Assembly: GCA_964344685.1 (NCBI GenBank)
Contig: CAYFOK010000017.1
Coordinates: 1 to 64,000 of the forward strand
Source: Scalindua sp964344685
GTDB lineage: Bacteria; Planctomycetota; Brocadiia; Brocadiales; Scalinduaceae
Direction: 5' to 3'
DNA length: 64,000 nt
Shown here: positions 42,498 to 50,575 of the stretch, piece after piece
Position numbering within the stretch: the first letter of the stretch is position 1
Layout of the letters: the number at the start of each line of letters is the position of its first letter
Program-made: the position numbers and the translations under genes
Notes under the pieces: model-generated
Databases searched by the model: none
The model's input: the letters and a program-made list of their open reading frames with translations, nothing else
Told to the model about the DNA's origin: nothing

Positions 42498-42655
42498 GGG
42501 TCAGGCCTTTAATATTGACAAACCATGGGGATTGAAGACTGACTATTGAATATTGTAGATTGAATATATCATCAAATCCAAATGCCAAAGTCCAAATGCC
42601 AAATCAATGTCAAAAGATCAAATGAACTAATGAAAGGCGAAGAGGAAAAGGAAAG
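42498..42655. repeat. Right direct repeat flanking the DUF3800 cassette
   Basis: Starts GGGGTCAGGCCTTTAATATTG and runs to GAAGAGGAAAAGGAAAGA. It is almost identical to 41356-41515. It ends 10 bases before the nitroreductase ATG, so it also forms that gene's leader. Confidence 0.8.
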
Positions 42656-42665
42656 ACATTTAACC

Positions 42666-43607
42666 ATGAAACATACAGCAATAATCCATAGCCGTTTACC
42701 GGGAATTTTACAGAATGTAAGGGTGTTTCTTATCTTAACAACTGTTATGATGCTCTTATTAATGACCACTTTTATACAACCTGCATTTAGCGAAGAGGAA
42801 GAGGAAAGAGAAAAACGAACATTGAATGTCGAACACCGAATGTCGATTGTTGAAGTAGGGAGCAAGAAGCAAGAGACAGAGGAAGGATTAAGCATTGGTG
42901 AGAGGTTCCATTATGAGACTTCTTTAACATGGCGCGGAGTCATAGGGGATCTGTTTCGCAGCAAGCCGAAAAAGCCACCACAGTATAAGAACTATACCGA
43001 TACAGAGACAATACAATTACCTGAACCGGAGTACCGGGGAATGCTCCTTGAAGAGGCCATTGAGAAGCGGCGCTCAGTCCGCAACTATTCAAAAACCCCG
43101 ATCACCATGCCCCAGTTGTCACAGCTGCTGTTCTGCGCACAGGGGACGACGGGTAAAACGTATGATAAACCTCTCCGCACCGCTCCATCAGCAGGAGCTC
43201 TCTATCCGTTCGAGATTTACGTAGTTGTTAACAATGTGGAGGGCCTGGAGCAGGGTATTTACCATTACGGCGTTCTTAACCACACATTGGAGCTTGTACA
43301 ATCCGGAGATTTCAGAAAGGAGATTACGTCCGCAGGGTTAAAGCAGGAGATGCTGGGCGATTCGGATGCGGTATTTGTATTATCGGCTATCTTTGACCGT
43401 ATCCGTCATAAATACGGAGAACGCGGTTATCGTTATGTATATATGGAGGCCGGGCATATCAGCCAGAACATCTATCTGCAGGCGGTCTCTTTAGGATTAG
43501 GTTCTGTCAGCGTAGGTGCTTTTATTGATGACAAGGTTAACCGGCTCATTGGTGTCGATGGAGTAAAGGAGGCGGTTATTTACCTCCATGCGGTGGGGAC
43601 GTTGTGA
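42666..43607 (+). CDS. Exported SagB-type nitroreductase-family protein
   Basis: A 313-residue protein. I place the start at ATG 42666 because codons before it are repeat sequence. Residues 17-42 are a signal or anchor (VFLILTTVMMLLLMTTF). Residues 43-68 (EEEEEREKRTLNVEHRMSIVEVGSKK) are translated intergenic repeat. Residues about 110-313 are the flavin-binding SagB-type nitroreductase fold: LLEEAIEKRRSVRNYSKTPIT, TAPSAGALYPFEIYVVV, and HISQNIYLQAVSLGLGSVSVGAF. The stop is followed at once by ATG of a DUF4405-like membrane gene, so the two likely form a membrane redox unit facing outward. Confidence 0.82.
   Translation: MKHTAIIHSRLPGILQNVRVFLILTTVMMLLLMTTFIQPAFSEEEEEREKRTLNVEHRMSIVEVGSKKQETEEGLSIGERFHYETSLTWRGVIGDLFRSKPKKPPQYKNYTDTETIQLPEPEYRGMLLEEAIEKRRSVRNYSKTPITMPQLSQLLFCAQGTTGKTYDKPLRTAPSAGALYPFEIYVVVNNVEGLEQGIYHYGVLNHTLELVQSGDFRKEITSAGLKQEMLGDSDAVFVLSAIFDRIRHKYGERGYRYVYMEAGHISQNIYLQAVSLGLGSVSVGAFIDDKVNRLIGVDGVKEAVIYLHAVGTL
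42792..42870 (+). repeat. Intergenic repeat embedded in a coding region
   Basis: GAAGAGGAAGAGGAAAGAG through GATTGTTGAAGTAGG matches the intergenic sequence at 41503-41570 closely. It is in frame and contains no stop, and encodes residues 43-68 of the nitroreductase, between its signal segment and its enzyme domain. Confidence 0.75.
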
Positions 43608-43838
43608 ATGAAGCGCGAAGACATTAATGTTATAATCAGCATCCTGTTGATATTTGCCATCTGCATTACCGGGATCCTGGGTTATCTGCAGTCTCAATTT
43701 GAATTCCGCAAGTTCGTTCCGCACCGCTATTTTGCCTACGCTACTTTAGGACTTACTGCCCTGCACGTTTACCTGAACTGGGGTAAACTGTGGCGCGGTC
43801 TTCGACGGATGGGACGGGGGAAGAGAAAAAGTGACTAA
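43608..43838 (+). CDS. Small DUF4405-like membrane protein (possible cytochrome b-type)
   Basis: A 76-residue protein with two membrane helices: residues 6-27 (INVIISILLIFAICITGILGYL) and 38-60 (PHRYFAYATLGLTALHVYLNWGKLW). Histidines H39 and H54, about four turns apart in helix 2, together with the LHVYLNW(x)KLW ending match the DUF4405 pattern of flavinylation-associated cytochromes, though it is short. It starts immediately after the nitroreductase stop, so translation is coupled. It may hand electrons through the membrane to the exported flavoenzyme (inference). Confidence 0.65.
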   Translation: MKREDINVIISILLIFAICITGILGYLQSQFEFRKFVPHRYFAYATLGLTALHVYLNWGKLWRGLRRMGRGKRKSD

Positions 43839-44252
43839 AGTGAGCTAAAGTAGAAAATAAGTGCCTAAAGATCAAAGTGAACTAAAGTGACTACAGTTAA
43901 ATGCAATGGCAGCGTAAATCCAAATGTCAAAGCCTTGGCCCAGACCGCAGTGCGGATCGCGCCAGGGCAGGCTCAAATGTCAAATTAATGTTTAAAGATC
44001 AAATGGATTAATGAACGGAGAAAAATGTTCACCGCAAAGACGCAGAGAACGCAAAGGGAGATAGAATATATATCAAACCCAAATGTCAAAGCTCAAAATC
44101 CCAATGAAATCCAAAGTTCAAATGAGCAAATGAAAGGCGAAAGACATTTAGCCACGGATTTACACAGATAACCACTGATGAAACAATTAAGAATTATTAA
44201 TTCATAATTACTAATTGATAATTGACTACCATCTTAATTATTAAGGAGAAGA
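43839..44252. repeat. Word repeats and half CAAAT elements
   Basis: Six CTAAAG words at 43831-43890, a half CAAAT element at 43917-44010 interrupted by a GC-rich CTTGGCCCAGACCGCAGTGC insert (43933-43975), CACCGCAAAGACGCAGAGAACGCAAAG, a second short half element (44070-44140), TTTAGCCACGGATTTACACAG and AATTATTAATTCATAATTAC. The last 20 bases supply the AAGGAGA site of serB. Confidence 0.6.
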
Positions 44253-45449
44253 ATGGAAGATTCGGGTGATTTTATAGTAATAACAGTTAACGGGCCGGAT
44301 GCGCAGGGTATTGTTTCATCTTTTACCTCAATACTATCTGAGAATGAGGTGAGAATAGTTGATATCGAACAGATTGTTATACATAATCTGATATTGCTTT
44401 CCATGTTATTAGACTTGAGACAAAGTAAAGGAGACCAAACATCATTACTTAAGGATTTGCTGCTTGAGGCGAAAAGACTTAATGTTGAACTCGACTTTAC
44501 AGTAGTTTCAAGGGATGACCAACTGCAATATGACAATAATTTCCTGTACGCGATTACATGCCTGGGAGATAAAATAACAGCAGATGTGGTTGCCAGGATT
44601 TCCAGGGCAATGTATTCCGAAAACGTTAATATAGAAAGAATCAGACAGCTCAGCCAGGGAGAACTCAGCTGTGTTGAGATGATTGTTAACACCGACAAAT
44701 CAATAAACATTCGTGATTTAACAAGAAAGCTGCTCTCCATAAGCTCAGAATCCGGCATTGACATAGCCGTTCAAAAAGAGAATATATTCAGAAGATCAAA
44801 ACGGCTTGTTGTGATGGATATGGACAGTACTCTTATACAGGTTGAAGTTATTGACGAGCTTGCAAAGGCCGCCGGCAGAGGTGACGAAGTCAGCGCTGTA
44901 ACACGCAAGGCAATGAATGGCGAAATAGGTTTTAATGAGTCATTAGATAAGCGTGTGCGGCTTCTGGCAGGTTTAGACGAAGAAGCTCTTGATAAAATCT
45001 ACAATAATATCCCATTCACTCCGGGTGCTAAAAAATTTATAAAAATATTAAAAAAAATAGGCTATAAAACAGCCGTAATAAGCGGAGGTTTTACCTTTTT
45101 TACTGATCGATTAAAGAATGAACTTGGTCTTGATTATGCATTTGCCAATAATCTTGAAATAAAGGATGGAAAGATAACCGGCAAGGTCACGGGAAGAGTT
45201 ATCAATGGTGAGTTTAAGGCAAAAATCCTGGAGGATATAGCAAATAAAGAGGATATTACTCTGGATCAGGTAGTGGCAATCGGAGACGGCGCAAATGATT
45301 TACTAATGCTTGATAAGGCGGGTTTAGGAATAGCATTCAACGCTCACAAGGCTGTCAGAGAAAAGGCGGACTATAATATATCACAAAAAAACATGGACTC
45401 TATAATATACCTGCTCGGCATCAGTGAAAAAGAGAGAGATACAATATAA
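44253..45449 (+). CDS. serB: Phosphoserine phosphatase with N-terminal ACT domains
   Basis: Last step of serine synthesis: hydrolyses phosphoserine. Residues 1-165 hold two ACT-like regulatory domains (VITVNGPDAQGIVSSFTSIL and YAITCLGDKITADVVARIS). The HAD phosphatase domain starts with motif I D189-M-D191-STLI, then VISGGFTFF (motif II), a lysine in GEFKAKIL and GDGANDLLML. Such double-ACT SerB enzymes are usually inhibited by serine. AAGGAGA precedes the ATG by three to ten bases. The downstream small gene is frameshifted. No other serine gene is adjacent. Confidence 0.92.
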   Translation: MEDSGDFIVITVNGPDAQGIVSSFTSILSENEVRIVDIEQIVIHNLILLSMLLDLRQSKGDQTSLLKDLLLEAKRLNVELDFTVVSRDDQLQYDNNFLYAITCLGDKITADVVARISRAMYSENVNIERIRQLSQGELSCVEMIVNTDKSINIRDLTRKLLSISSESGIDIAVQKENIFRRSKRLVVMDMDSTLIQVEVIDELAKAAGRGDEVSAVTRKAMNGEIGFNESLDKRVRLLAGLDEEALDKIYNNIPFTPGAKKFIKILKKIGYKTAVISGGFTFFTDRLKNELGLDYAFANNLEIKDGKITGKVTGRVINGEFKAKILEDIANKEDITLDQVVAIGDGANDLLMLDKAGLGIAFNAHKAVREKADYNISQKNMDSIIYLLGISEKERDTI

Positions 45450-45489
45450 TAACAGTGTATTAAACACGTACAGGATTGGGAGAAAAATT

Positions 45490-45790
45490 ATGATAGCTGT
45501 TAAATTTGACAGAACATATAACACCTATGCAGAAATGATTAACGGTATTTTTCAACACTGCGTGGTTGTCTATGCAGGAAAACATCAAGGCTCAAAGGAT
45601 GAAGAGGTGTATAAGAATGCTATCTTGACTGCGTTAGATGATTTTACAAAAACACAAGGACGGTATTTTCGCTGAACTGGCCAAATATCATGAGGATGGC
45701 GATAGCTTAAAAGAAAAGGTTGGTTCTGTTGAAGAGCTTATCAAAATAACAATTAATGCAATGGCAGATGACTTTTGGCAGCAAAAATAA
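45490..45790 (+). pseudogene. Small unknown gene disrupted by a +1 frameshift
   Basis: ATG 45490 has GGGAGA before it and reads MIAVKFDRTYNTYAEMI onward to DDFTK, then hits a stop at 45673 in its frame. One base over, the sequence continues sensibly as HKDGIFAELAKYHEDGDSLKEK to DDFWQQK and TAA 45788-45790. The switch falls in a run of five A at 45652-45656, so one extra A would explain it. Restored length is about 99 residues. Family unknown. It may be a sequencing slip, a strain variant or a real mutation. Confidence 0.6.
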
Positions 45791-46177
45791 AATTGAAAAG
45801 ACTGAGAAAAAGGAGAATATCGAATATTGAACAAGGAATGTAGAATGTTGAAGTAAAAGACGAAAGGCAAAAGCAAGTTCACCGCGGAGGGTAAATAAGT
45901 GAGCTAAAGTTTAAAGTGAACTAAAGCCAGAGGGATTGAATATTTAATATTGTATATTGAAGATTGAATATATCATCAAATCCAAATGCCAAAGCTCAAA
46001 TGTCAAATCAATGTTTAAAGACCAAATGAACTAATGAAAGTAAAAATAATTAATAATTAACAATTGATAATTAACCACCATAACTTTAGCTCACTTTAGT
46101 TCACTTCAAACTTCAGGCACTTTTCTCCCCATGCACAAATGACCAATATACAATATTCAATAGCCAGTATTCAATCC
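45791..46177. repeat. Word repeats with half CAAAT element
   Basis: GAATATCGAATATTGAACAAGG (45813), GTGAGCTAAAGTTTAAAGTGAACTAAAG words (45898-45925), TTGAATATTTAATATTGTATATTG and a half CAAAT element (45965-46045), then AATTAATAATTAACAATTG, CTTTAGCTCACTTTAGTTCAC and TATACAATATTCAATAG. The 46080-46170 part recurs almost unchanged at 47930-48025. Confidence 0.6.
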
Positions 46178-46444
46178 CTAAGGTTCCCTTTCTAATTCAC
46201 TAATTGCACTATCAACTGCGCTTTTCATGATATTGATATTCTCAATTGTAGTGTCAGTTGATGTACGAGCCATTGCCTTGCCGGCAGCATTCATAAATGT
46301 CGTATAATGTTCATTGCTGTCTAGTAACAGAGGGGCAACCTGACTGACCCAATGCGCCAGCTGTTCATGTTGTTCAGATATTCCATCTTTAGCTCCAACA
46401 AGTTGAGCCTTTTTCAATGCTTCGAGTAATTCTTTATTATTCAT
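46178..46444 (-). CDS. Hypothetical protein, 88 residues
   Basis: Not recognised. Acidic, soluble, helical: ELLEALKKAQLVGAKDGISEQHEQLAHWVSQVAPLL then a second helical half ending AISELEREP. No signal peptide, membrane segment or metal motif. AAGGG lies eight bases before the ATG. It stands isolated between repeats; sequence composition and frame look like a real gene. Confidence 0.5.
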   Translation of the reverse strand: MNNKELLEALKKAQLVGAKDGISEQHEQLAHWVSQVAPLLLDSNEHYTTFMNAAGKAMARTSTDTTIENINIMKSAVDSAISELEREP

Positions 46445-46539
46445 CCCATAAACCCTTCAATGTTCAATTTTCAATTCATAATTACTAATTGATAATTCAT
46501 AACTGTTTTCTCCGTGTCGATCCGTGGCTAAATTTACTA

Positions 46540-47238
46540 TTATTCAATTTTCTCAAGCTTGATGTAGTCGATCTCGACCTTGTGCCCCGTTGACCATCCA
46601 AAGGCATCAAATGCGAGCCAGAGCTGATCTCCGGGTGAAGTACCGAAAGTGCGGGACATCTCTCCCCTGCCCGGGATTGCATACGTGACCTCACCTGTCA
46701 CGGTATTGTACGTTACTTCTTCGGTAAACCATTCACGCCAGGGTGGGATCAGATGCTCTTTCCCGTCATAATCAAAATAGACACCGTCAACTAAACCCTT
46801 GCATTTATAAAAGTATCTGTACCTGGCAGCAGGTTCTCCGCTCCTATTGACAAACGCACTGGTATTCCGGAAATTGGCCTTTGGAAAGATGCGTACCCTT
46901 CGGGTGAGCTTCAGTATATCGCCGCTATCAACCGAAAAAGGAACTGACTTGACCGCCCCGCCGGCATTTGTAAGCTCCTCTGAAATCACAAGTGCACCGC
47001 CCTCCTCTCTGACAGATTCACCCGGCATATGCGTCCATAGCCTCTTCTTTGAAATGCCAATATGGGCCCACTTTACGCCGTCAAGAAGATCGTCATTAAA
47101 ATCATCTTCAAGTATTACGGCAGACTTAGTAATAGCTCCTCCTGCTGCCGCATCGGCACCGTCTGCCAGTATCGTAATGCTCTGGGTAATGTTCTGGAAA
47201 ATAATAAGTCCAAACAACAGGATTAATACTCTCTTCAT
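46540..47238 (-). CDS. Secreted beta-sandwich (LamG/concanavalin-like) protein
   Basis: A 232-residue protein. The start at ATG 47238 has AAGGAAG upstream; codons further up are repeat. Residues 1-27 form a signal peptide (VLILLFGLIIFQNITQSITILA). The mature part begins EDDFNDDLLDGVKWAHIG, the usual opening of DUF1080/LamG-like sugar-binding sandwiches, and ends HKVEIDYIKLEKIE, a typical last strand. No catalytic acid pair can be assigned. Likely a surface or periplasmic carbohydrate-binding protein, though this is family-level inference. Confidence 0.65.
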   Translation of the reverse strand: MKRVLILLFGLIIFQNITQSITILADGADAAAGGAITKSAVILEDDFNDDLLDGVKWAHIGISKKRLWTHMPGESVREEGGALVISEELTNAGGAVKSVPFSVDSGDILKLTRRVRIFPKANFRNTSAFVNRSGEPAARYRYFYKCKGLVDGVYFDYDGKEHLIPPWREWFTEEVTYNTVTGEVTYAIPGRGEMSRTFGTSPGDQLWLAFDAFGWSTGHKVEIDYIKLEKIE

Positions 47239-47496
47239 GATAACGCTTCCTTTTAGGATTGATGATTGTAGATTGTAGATTGAAGATTGGAAAGGCAAAA
47301 ATTTAGCCACGCCCGCCACACGAATCGTCGGGCAGGGATGAACACTGATGAAACACGGATAAAAAGTAAAGAAAAATTACCGCTTAGGAAGGCCCGCCAA
47401 ACAGCACGTCGGGTAAACAGGAAGATCAAAGTGACTAAAGTTAGTCAATTATCAATTAGTAATTATTAATTATTAATTATTAATTCTTAATTGATT

Positions 47497-47715
47497 TTAC
47501 TCTGTGGTGAGTTTTCTCTTCCTGGAGCGGCAGCCGTAACTTACGGCAATATAGATAAGGTAAGGGCTCATGAATATAATGAGATTGCCTACTGTACTGT
47601 TCCATAATCCATGGAAAAAAAACCATGCAGCAGTTCCAAGAAAAACGGATATTGTATAGACAATAAGATTGGCAGATATCTGCCTGATTATATTTCCTCT
47701 CTGCGTATAAGCCAT
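47497..47715 (-). CDS. Small two-helix membrane protein, 72 residues
   Basis: Not recognised. I start at ATG 47715 (MAYTQRGNIIRQ) because upstream codons are repeat sequence. Two membrane helices: about 15-34 (LIVYTISVFLGTAAWFFFHGL) and 38-60 (VGNLIIFMSPYLIYIAVSYGC), then a basic tail RSRKRKLTTE that should stay in the cytoplasm. GAGGG lies shortly before the start. Isolated between repeats. Confidence 0.5.
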   Translation of the reverse strand: MAYTQRGNIIRQISANLIVYTISVFLGTAAWFFFHGLWNSTVGNLIIFMSPYLIYIAVSYGCRSRKRKLTTE

Positions 47716-48146
47716 TATGCCCTCAGTACTTCCCCTTTTTTTAACCTCTTCAGAATTGTTATATGAATATATTAATTTAATTATCGGCTGAAAGGAAGAT
47801 TTGTTCACCGCTAAGACGCAGAGAACACAAAGGAAGATACAATATATATTAAATCCAAATGCCAAAGCTCAAATGTCAAATCAATGTTTAAAGATCAAAT
47901 GAACTAATGAAAGTAAAAATAATTAATAATTAACCACCATAACTTTAGCTCACTTTAGTTCACTTCAAACTTCAGGCACTTTTATCCCTATGCACAAATG
48001 ACCAATATACAATATTCAATAGTCAGTGTTCAATTATCAAAAAGAATTAATAATTCCTCGTTGATAATTACTAATTGCTTCCGGCATCTATCCCTGCTTT
48101 AATAATGTAAGAGTAAAAATAAAAATATAGGGGGGGATATTTAACC
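47716..48146. repeat. Word repeats with half CAAAT element
   Basis: CACCGCTAAGACGCAGAGAACACAAAGG (47807), half CAAAT element (47830-47920), AATTAATAATTAACCACC, CTTTAGCTCACTTTAGTTCAC and a TACAATATTCAATAGTCAG run (to about 48035), then AATTAATAATTCCTCG. The last 50 bases are unique and include a run of seven G before the next gene's start. Confidence 0.55.
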
Positions 48147-48515
48147 ATGATTGAAATTATGCCGGAAACAGAAGGTAATGTCCTTGTCGTTAAGGCAAAA
48201 GGGAAACTCACTGCCAAAGATTATGAAGAGACTTTCATCCCAAAGATCAATCAAATGATAGAAGTATATCGAAAGGTGAGAGTTGTTGTACTGTTAGCTG
48301 AGAATTTTGACGGTTGGGAGATCGGCGCTGCATGGGATGATGCCGTGTTTGGAATTCAGCATAGACACGATTTTGATAAGATGGCTGTTGTCGGAGGTCC
48401 AAAGTGGGTGCAGTGGGCAACGAAAATCAGCTTCAATTTCATGGATGGCCAGGTAGAGATTTATGATATTCCTGATTTTGAAAATGCTGTTGCCTGGGCG
48501 AAGGGCGATGATTGA
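48147..48515 (+). CDS. SpoIIAA-like / STAS-related protein
   Basis: A 122-residue protein of the SpoIIAA-like family (related to anti-sigma factor antagonists). Core blocks: VLVVKAKGKLTAKDYEETFIPKI (about 12-34), RVVVLLAENFDGWEIGAAWDD (about 46-66), FDKMAVVGGPKWVQWATKI (about 76-94) and a last helix ENAVAWA. There is no phosphorylatable Ser in the canonical STAS site, so partner-switching is doubtful. A GGGGGGGA ribosome-binding site precedes the ATG. No sigma-factor or kinase gene nearby. Confidence 0.8.
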   Translation: MIEIMPETEGNVLVVKAKGKLTAKDYEETFIPKINQMIEVYRKVRVVVLLAENFDGWEIGAAWDDAVFGIQHRHDFDKMAVVGGPKWVQWATKISFNFMDGQVEIYDIPDFENAVAWAKGDD

Positions 48516-48852
48516 ATATTGAAAAGATGGGTTCACCGCTAAGACGCGAAGAATAAGCGAATATCGAATAACGAACAAGGAATATTGAAGATTGAAAAAA
48601 TAAAACAACAAAATTTAGCCACGGATTTACACAGATATACACGGATAAAAAAAATGATACATCTCAGGAAAGCCCGCCAAACAGTACGTCGGGTAAACAG
48701 GAATGGCAGGAAGAGTTTAAAGTGTGAAGTGAACTAAAGTTAAAGATGAAAGGATTAAATAATAACCTTGCTTTCGCAAGGAGTCCAGGGATATGCACTG
48801 ATAAAACAATTAAGAATTATTAATTCATAATTGAGCATTGAAGGATTTAGGG
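48516..48852. repeat. Word repeats including a single CCTTGC hairpin
   Basis: CACCGCTAAGACGCGAAGAA, GAATATCGAATAACGAACAAGG, TTTAGCCACGGATTTACACAG, CCCGCCAAACAGTACGTCGGG, GTGAACTAAAG, a lone hairpin CCTTGC-TTTC-GCAAGG (48766-48781) and AATTATTAATTCATAATTG. No gene. Confidence 0.55.
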
Positions 48853-49344
48853 ATGATGAGTGGATTCGGTGATAAATACGCATCGATTACAGATGCCGGT
48901 TTTACTGCAAAATACCGGGCAAGCTGTTTCTGCAACGCAGTAGAGTATGAAGTGGGAACTGACCCTGTCGATTCAAAAATATGCCACTGCACAGGATGCC
49001 AGAAACTTCACGGTGCACCTATGCAGTGGGCTGCGATATTCCACAAACACGACGTAAGACTGACTAAAGGGTTAGAGCACCTGCACTTTTATAACAGTGA
49101 GTTGAACAGCCATGAGAGGATACTGCCCTGTAAAGTGAGCTGTGCTGTCTGCCGCACGCTCATTGCGGACGAAGGACGCAATATGTGGCTTGCGTTTCCA
49201 ACTCTCTTCGATTTTGCAGGTACGTCTGAAGTTCCGGAGAAATTCAGACCAACATGTCATATTTTCTATAGTATGCGTGTTATCGATATCGATGATAATT
49301 TGCCAAAGTGGTCGGGCCATAAAAACTCATCACAACAATTGTAA
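48853..49344 (+). CDS. GFA/CENP-V family zinc protein
   Basis: A 163-residue protein of the glutathione-dependent formaldehyde-activating (GFA) fold, which binds zinc. Cysteine ligands: CFCNAVEY, ICHCTGCQKLHGAP and SCAVCRTLIAD. Family members are carbon-sulfur lyases or of unknown function; glutathione use is not implied. It lacks the short loop typical of true Gfa. ATG 48853 is chosen with AAGGA seven bases upstream; a TTG at 48838 is in frame. It is followed by repeats with a CTAAAG run and a half CAAAT element up to 49600. Confidence 0.8.
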   Translation: MMSGFGDKYASITDAGFTAKYRASCFCNAVEYEVGTDPVDSKICHCTGCQKLHGAPMQWAAIFHKHDVRLTKGLEHLHFYNSELNSHERILPCKVSCAVCRTLIADEGRNMWLAFPTLFDFAGTSEVPEKFRPTCHIFYSMRVIDIDDNLPKWSGHKNSSQQL

Positions 49345-49624
49345 AATTGTAAACAGGGGAAGAGGAAAGAAGTGATCTAAAGTGCCTAAAGACCAAAGTG
49401 ACTAAAGCCAGAGGGATTGAATATTTAATATTGTATATTGAAGATTGAATATATCATCAAATCCAAATGTCAAAGCTCAAATGAGCTAACGAAAGGCGAA
49501 AGGAAAGTAAAACAATTAACAATTATGAATTAATAAATCCTTGTTGATAATTATTAATTGTTAATTGTTTTCTCTGCCCTTTGTGTTCTTTGTGGCTTAG
49601 CGGTGAGAAATTAAGGAATTAAAT
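49345..49624. repeat. Word repeats with half CAAAT element
   Basis: CTAAAG words at 49375-49408, TTGAATATTTAATATTGTATATTG, half CAAAT element (49449-49490), AACAATTATGAATTAATAAATC and TTTGTGTTCTTTGTGGCTTAGCGG. The end (AAGGAATTAAAT) forms the next gene's ribosome-binding site. Confidence 0.55.
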
Positions 49625-50434
49625 ATGACGAAAGAGTATGATGCGTATTGTGAGATGCAGCAGGAGTACCGCAGCTTTGTAAAGCTCAACTATATCCCCC
49701 TGCATAATCATCTCTATACCTTAAGTGACGATATCTTCGTTCCGTCGTTTTTAGAGGCTATAAAGCGAAATGCACGGGAGGCGCTGCAGCAGATACTGCA
49801 TGAAGAGTATCCGGGCATCTATTCATTTGATGTCCTGAAACCGGAATTCTGTAATCAATTACTAGAGGAGATTATCTGGTTTGAAGAGTGGTGCGAAAAA
49901 GAGAAGGTTACCATTAACAGGCCAAACAGTATGAATAACTATGGAGCAGTTCTTGACGATTTTGGTTTTGACCCGTTTCTTAACCGATTTATGAGGGAAT
50001 ATATCTCACCATTATCAACACTGCTATTCAGCGATACCGGAGGAGACTCACTTGACGAGCATCACGGTTTTGTTGTGGAGTATAAAATGGGAAAAGATGA
50101 GTCTCTCGGCTTTCATGCCGACGACAGCGACGTCACCTTCAATGTGAATCTTGGCAAGGAATTTACCGATGGGACAATCTACTTTAACGGACTGCTGTGC
50201 CATACGTGCCAGCAATTATCATATTCACCATACCCATTAACACCAGACCAGGTAGAAATTGAACATAAGGTGGGACGTGCCCTTCTGCATAGAGGACTGC
50301 ACCGGCATGGCTCAAACGATATTACCAGCGGTGAGCGTTATAACCTGATTCTGTGGTGCAGAAGCAACCAGTACCGGATGCAGAGTAACTCCGGCGAATG
50401 CCCGGAGTGGTGCGAGAATAAGCGTGGAGGGTGA
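49625..50434 (+). CDS. 2-oxoglutarate/Fe(II)-dependent oxygenase (prolyl-hydroxylase-like)
   Basis: A 269-residue protein. The C-terminal half has the double-stranded beta-helix iron site: H164-AD-166 (GFHADDSDVTFNVNL) and a second histidine at 226 or 228 (GLHRHGSNDI), with R in SGERYNLILW binding 2-oxoglutarate. Residues 60-110 form the helical N-terminal support. Prolyl 4-hydroxylase-like members modify proteins or small molecules; the substrate is unknown. The reaction needs O2, which is notable if the organism is anaerobic. Stand-alone gene between repeats. Confidence 0.82.
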   Translation: MTKEYDAYCEMQQEYRSFVKLNYIPLHNHLYTLSDDIFVPSFLEAIKRNAREALQQILHEEYPGIYSFDVLKPEFCNQLLEEIIWFEEWCEKEKVTINRPNSMNNYGAVLDDFGFDPFLNRFMREYISPLSTLLFSDTGGDSLDEHHGFVVEYKMGKDESLGFHADDSDVTFNVNLGKEFTDGTIYFNGLLCHTCQQLSYSPYPLTPDQVEIEHKVGRALLHRGLHRHGSNDITSGERYNLILWCRSNQYRMQSNSGECPEWCENKRGG

Positions 50435-50575
50435 GAGATTGAATATTTTAATATTGAATACTGAATATTGAAAAGATAAAAAAAGATTATTCACCGCGAA
50501 GAAAAAGCTACCTTTTTCTTCAGCTCGCTTTTTCTTTGCGTCCTTAGCGCCTTTGCGGTGAGATATTAAAGACTT

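Noticed and set aside
42582..42665. 28-codon extension of the nitroreductase
   Set aside because: Encoded by the right direct repeat; the signal-type N-terminus starts at 42666.
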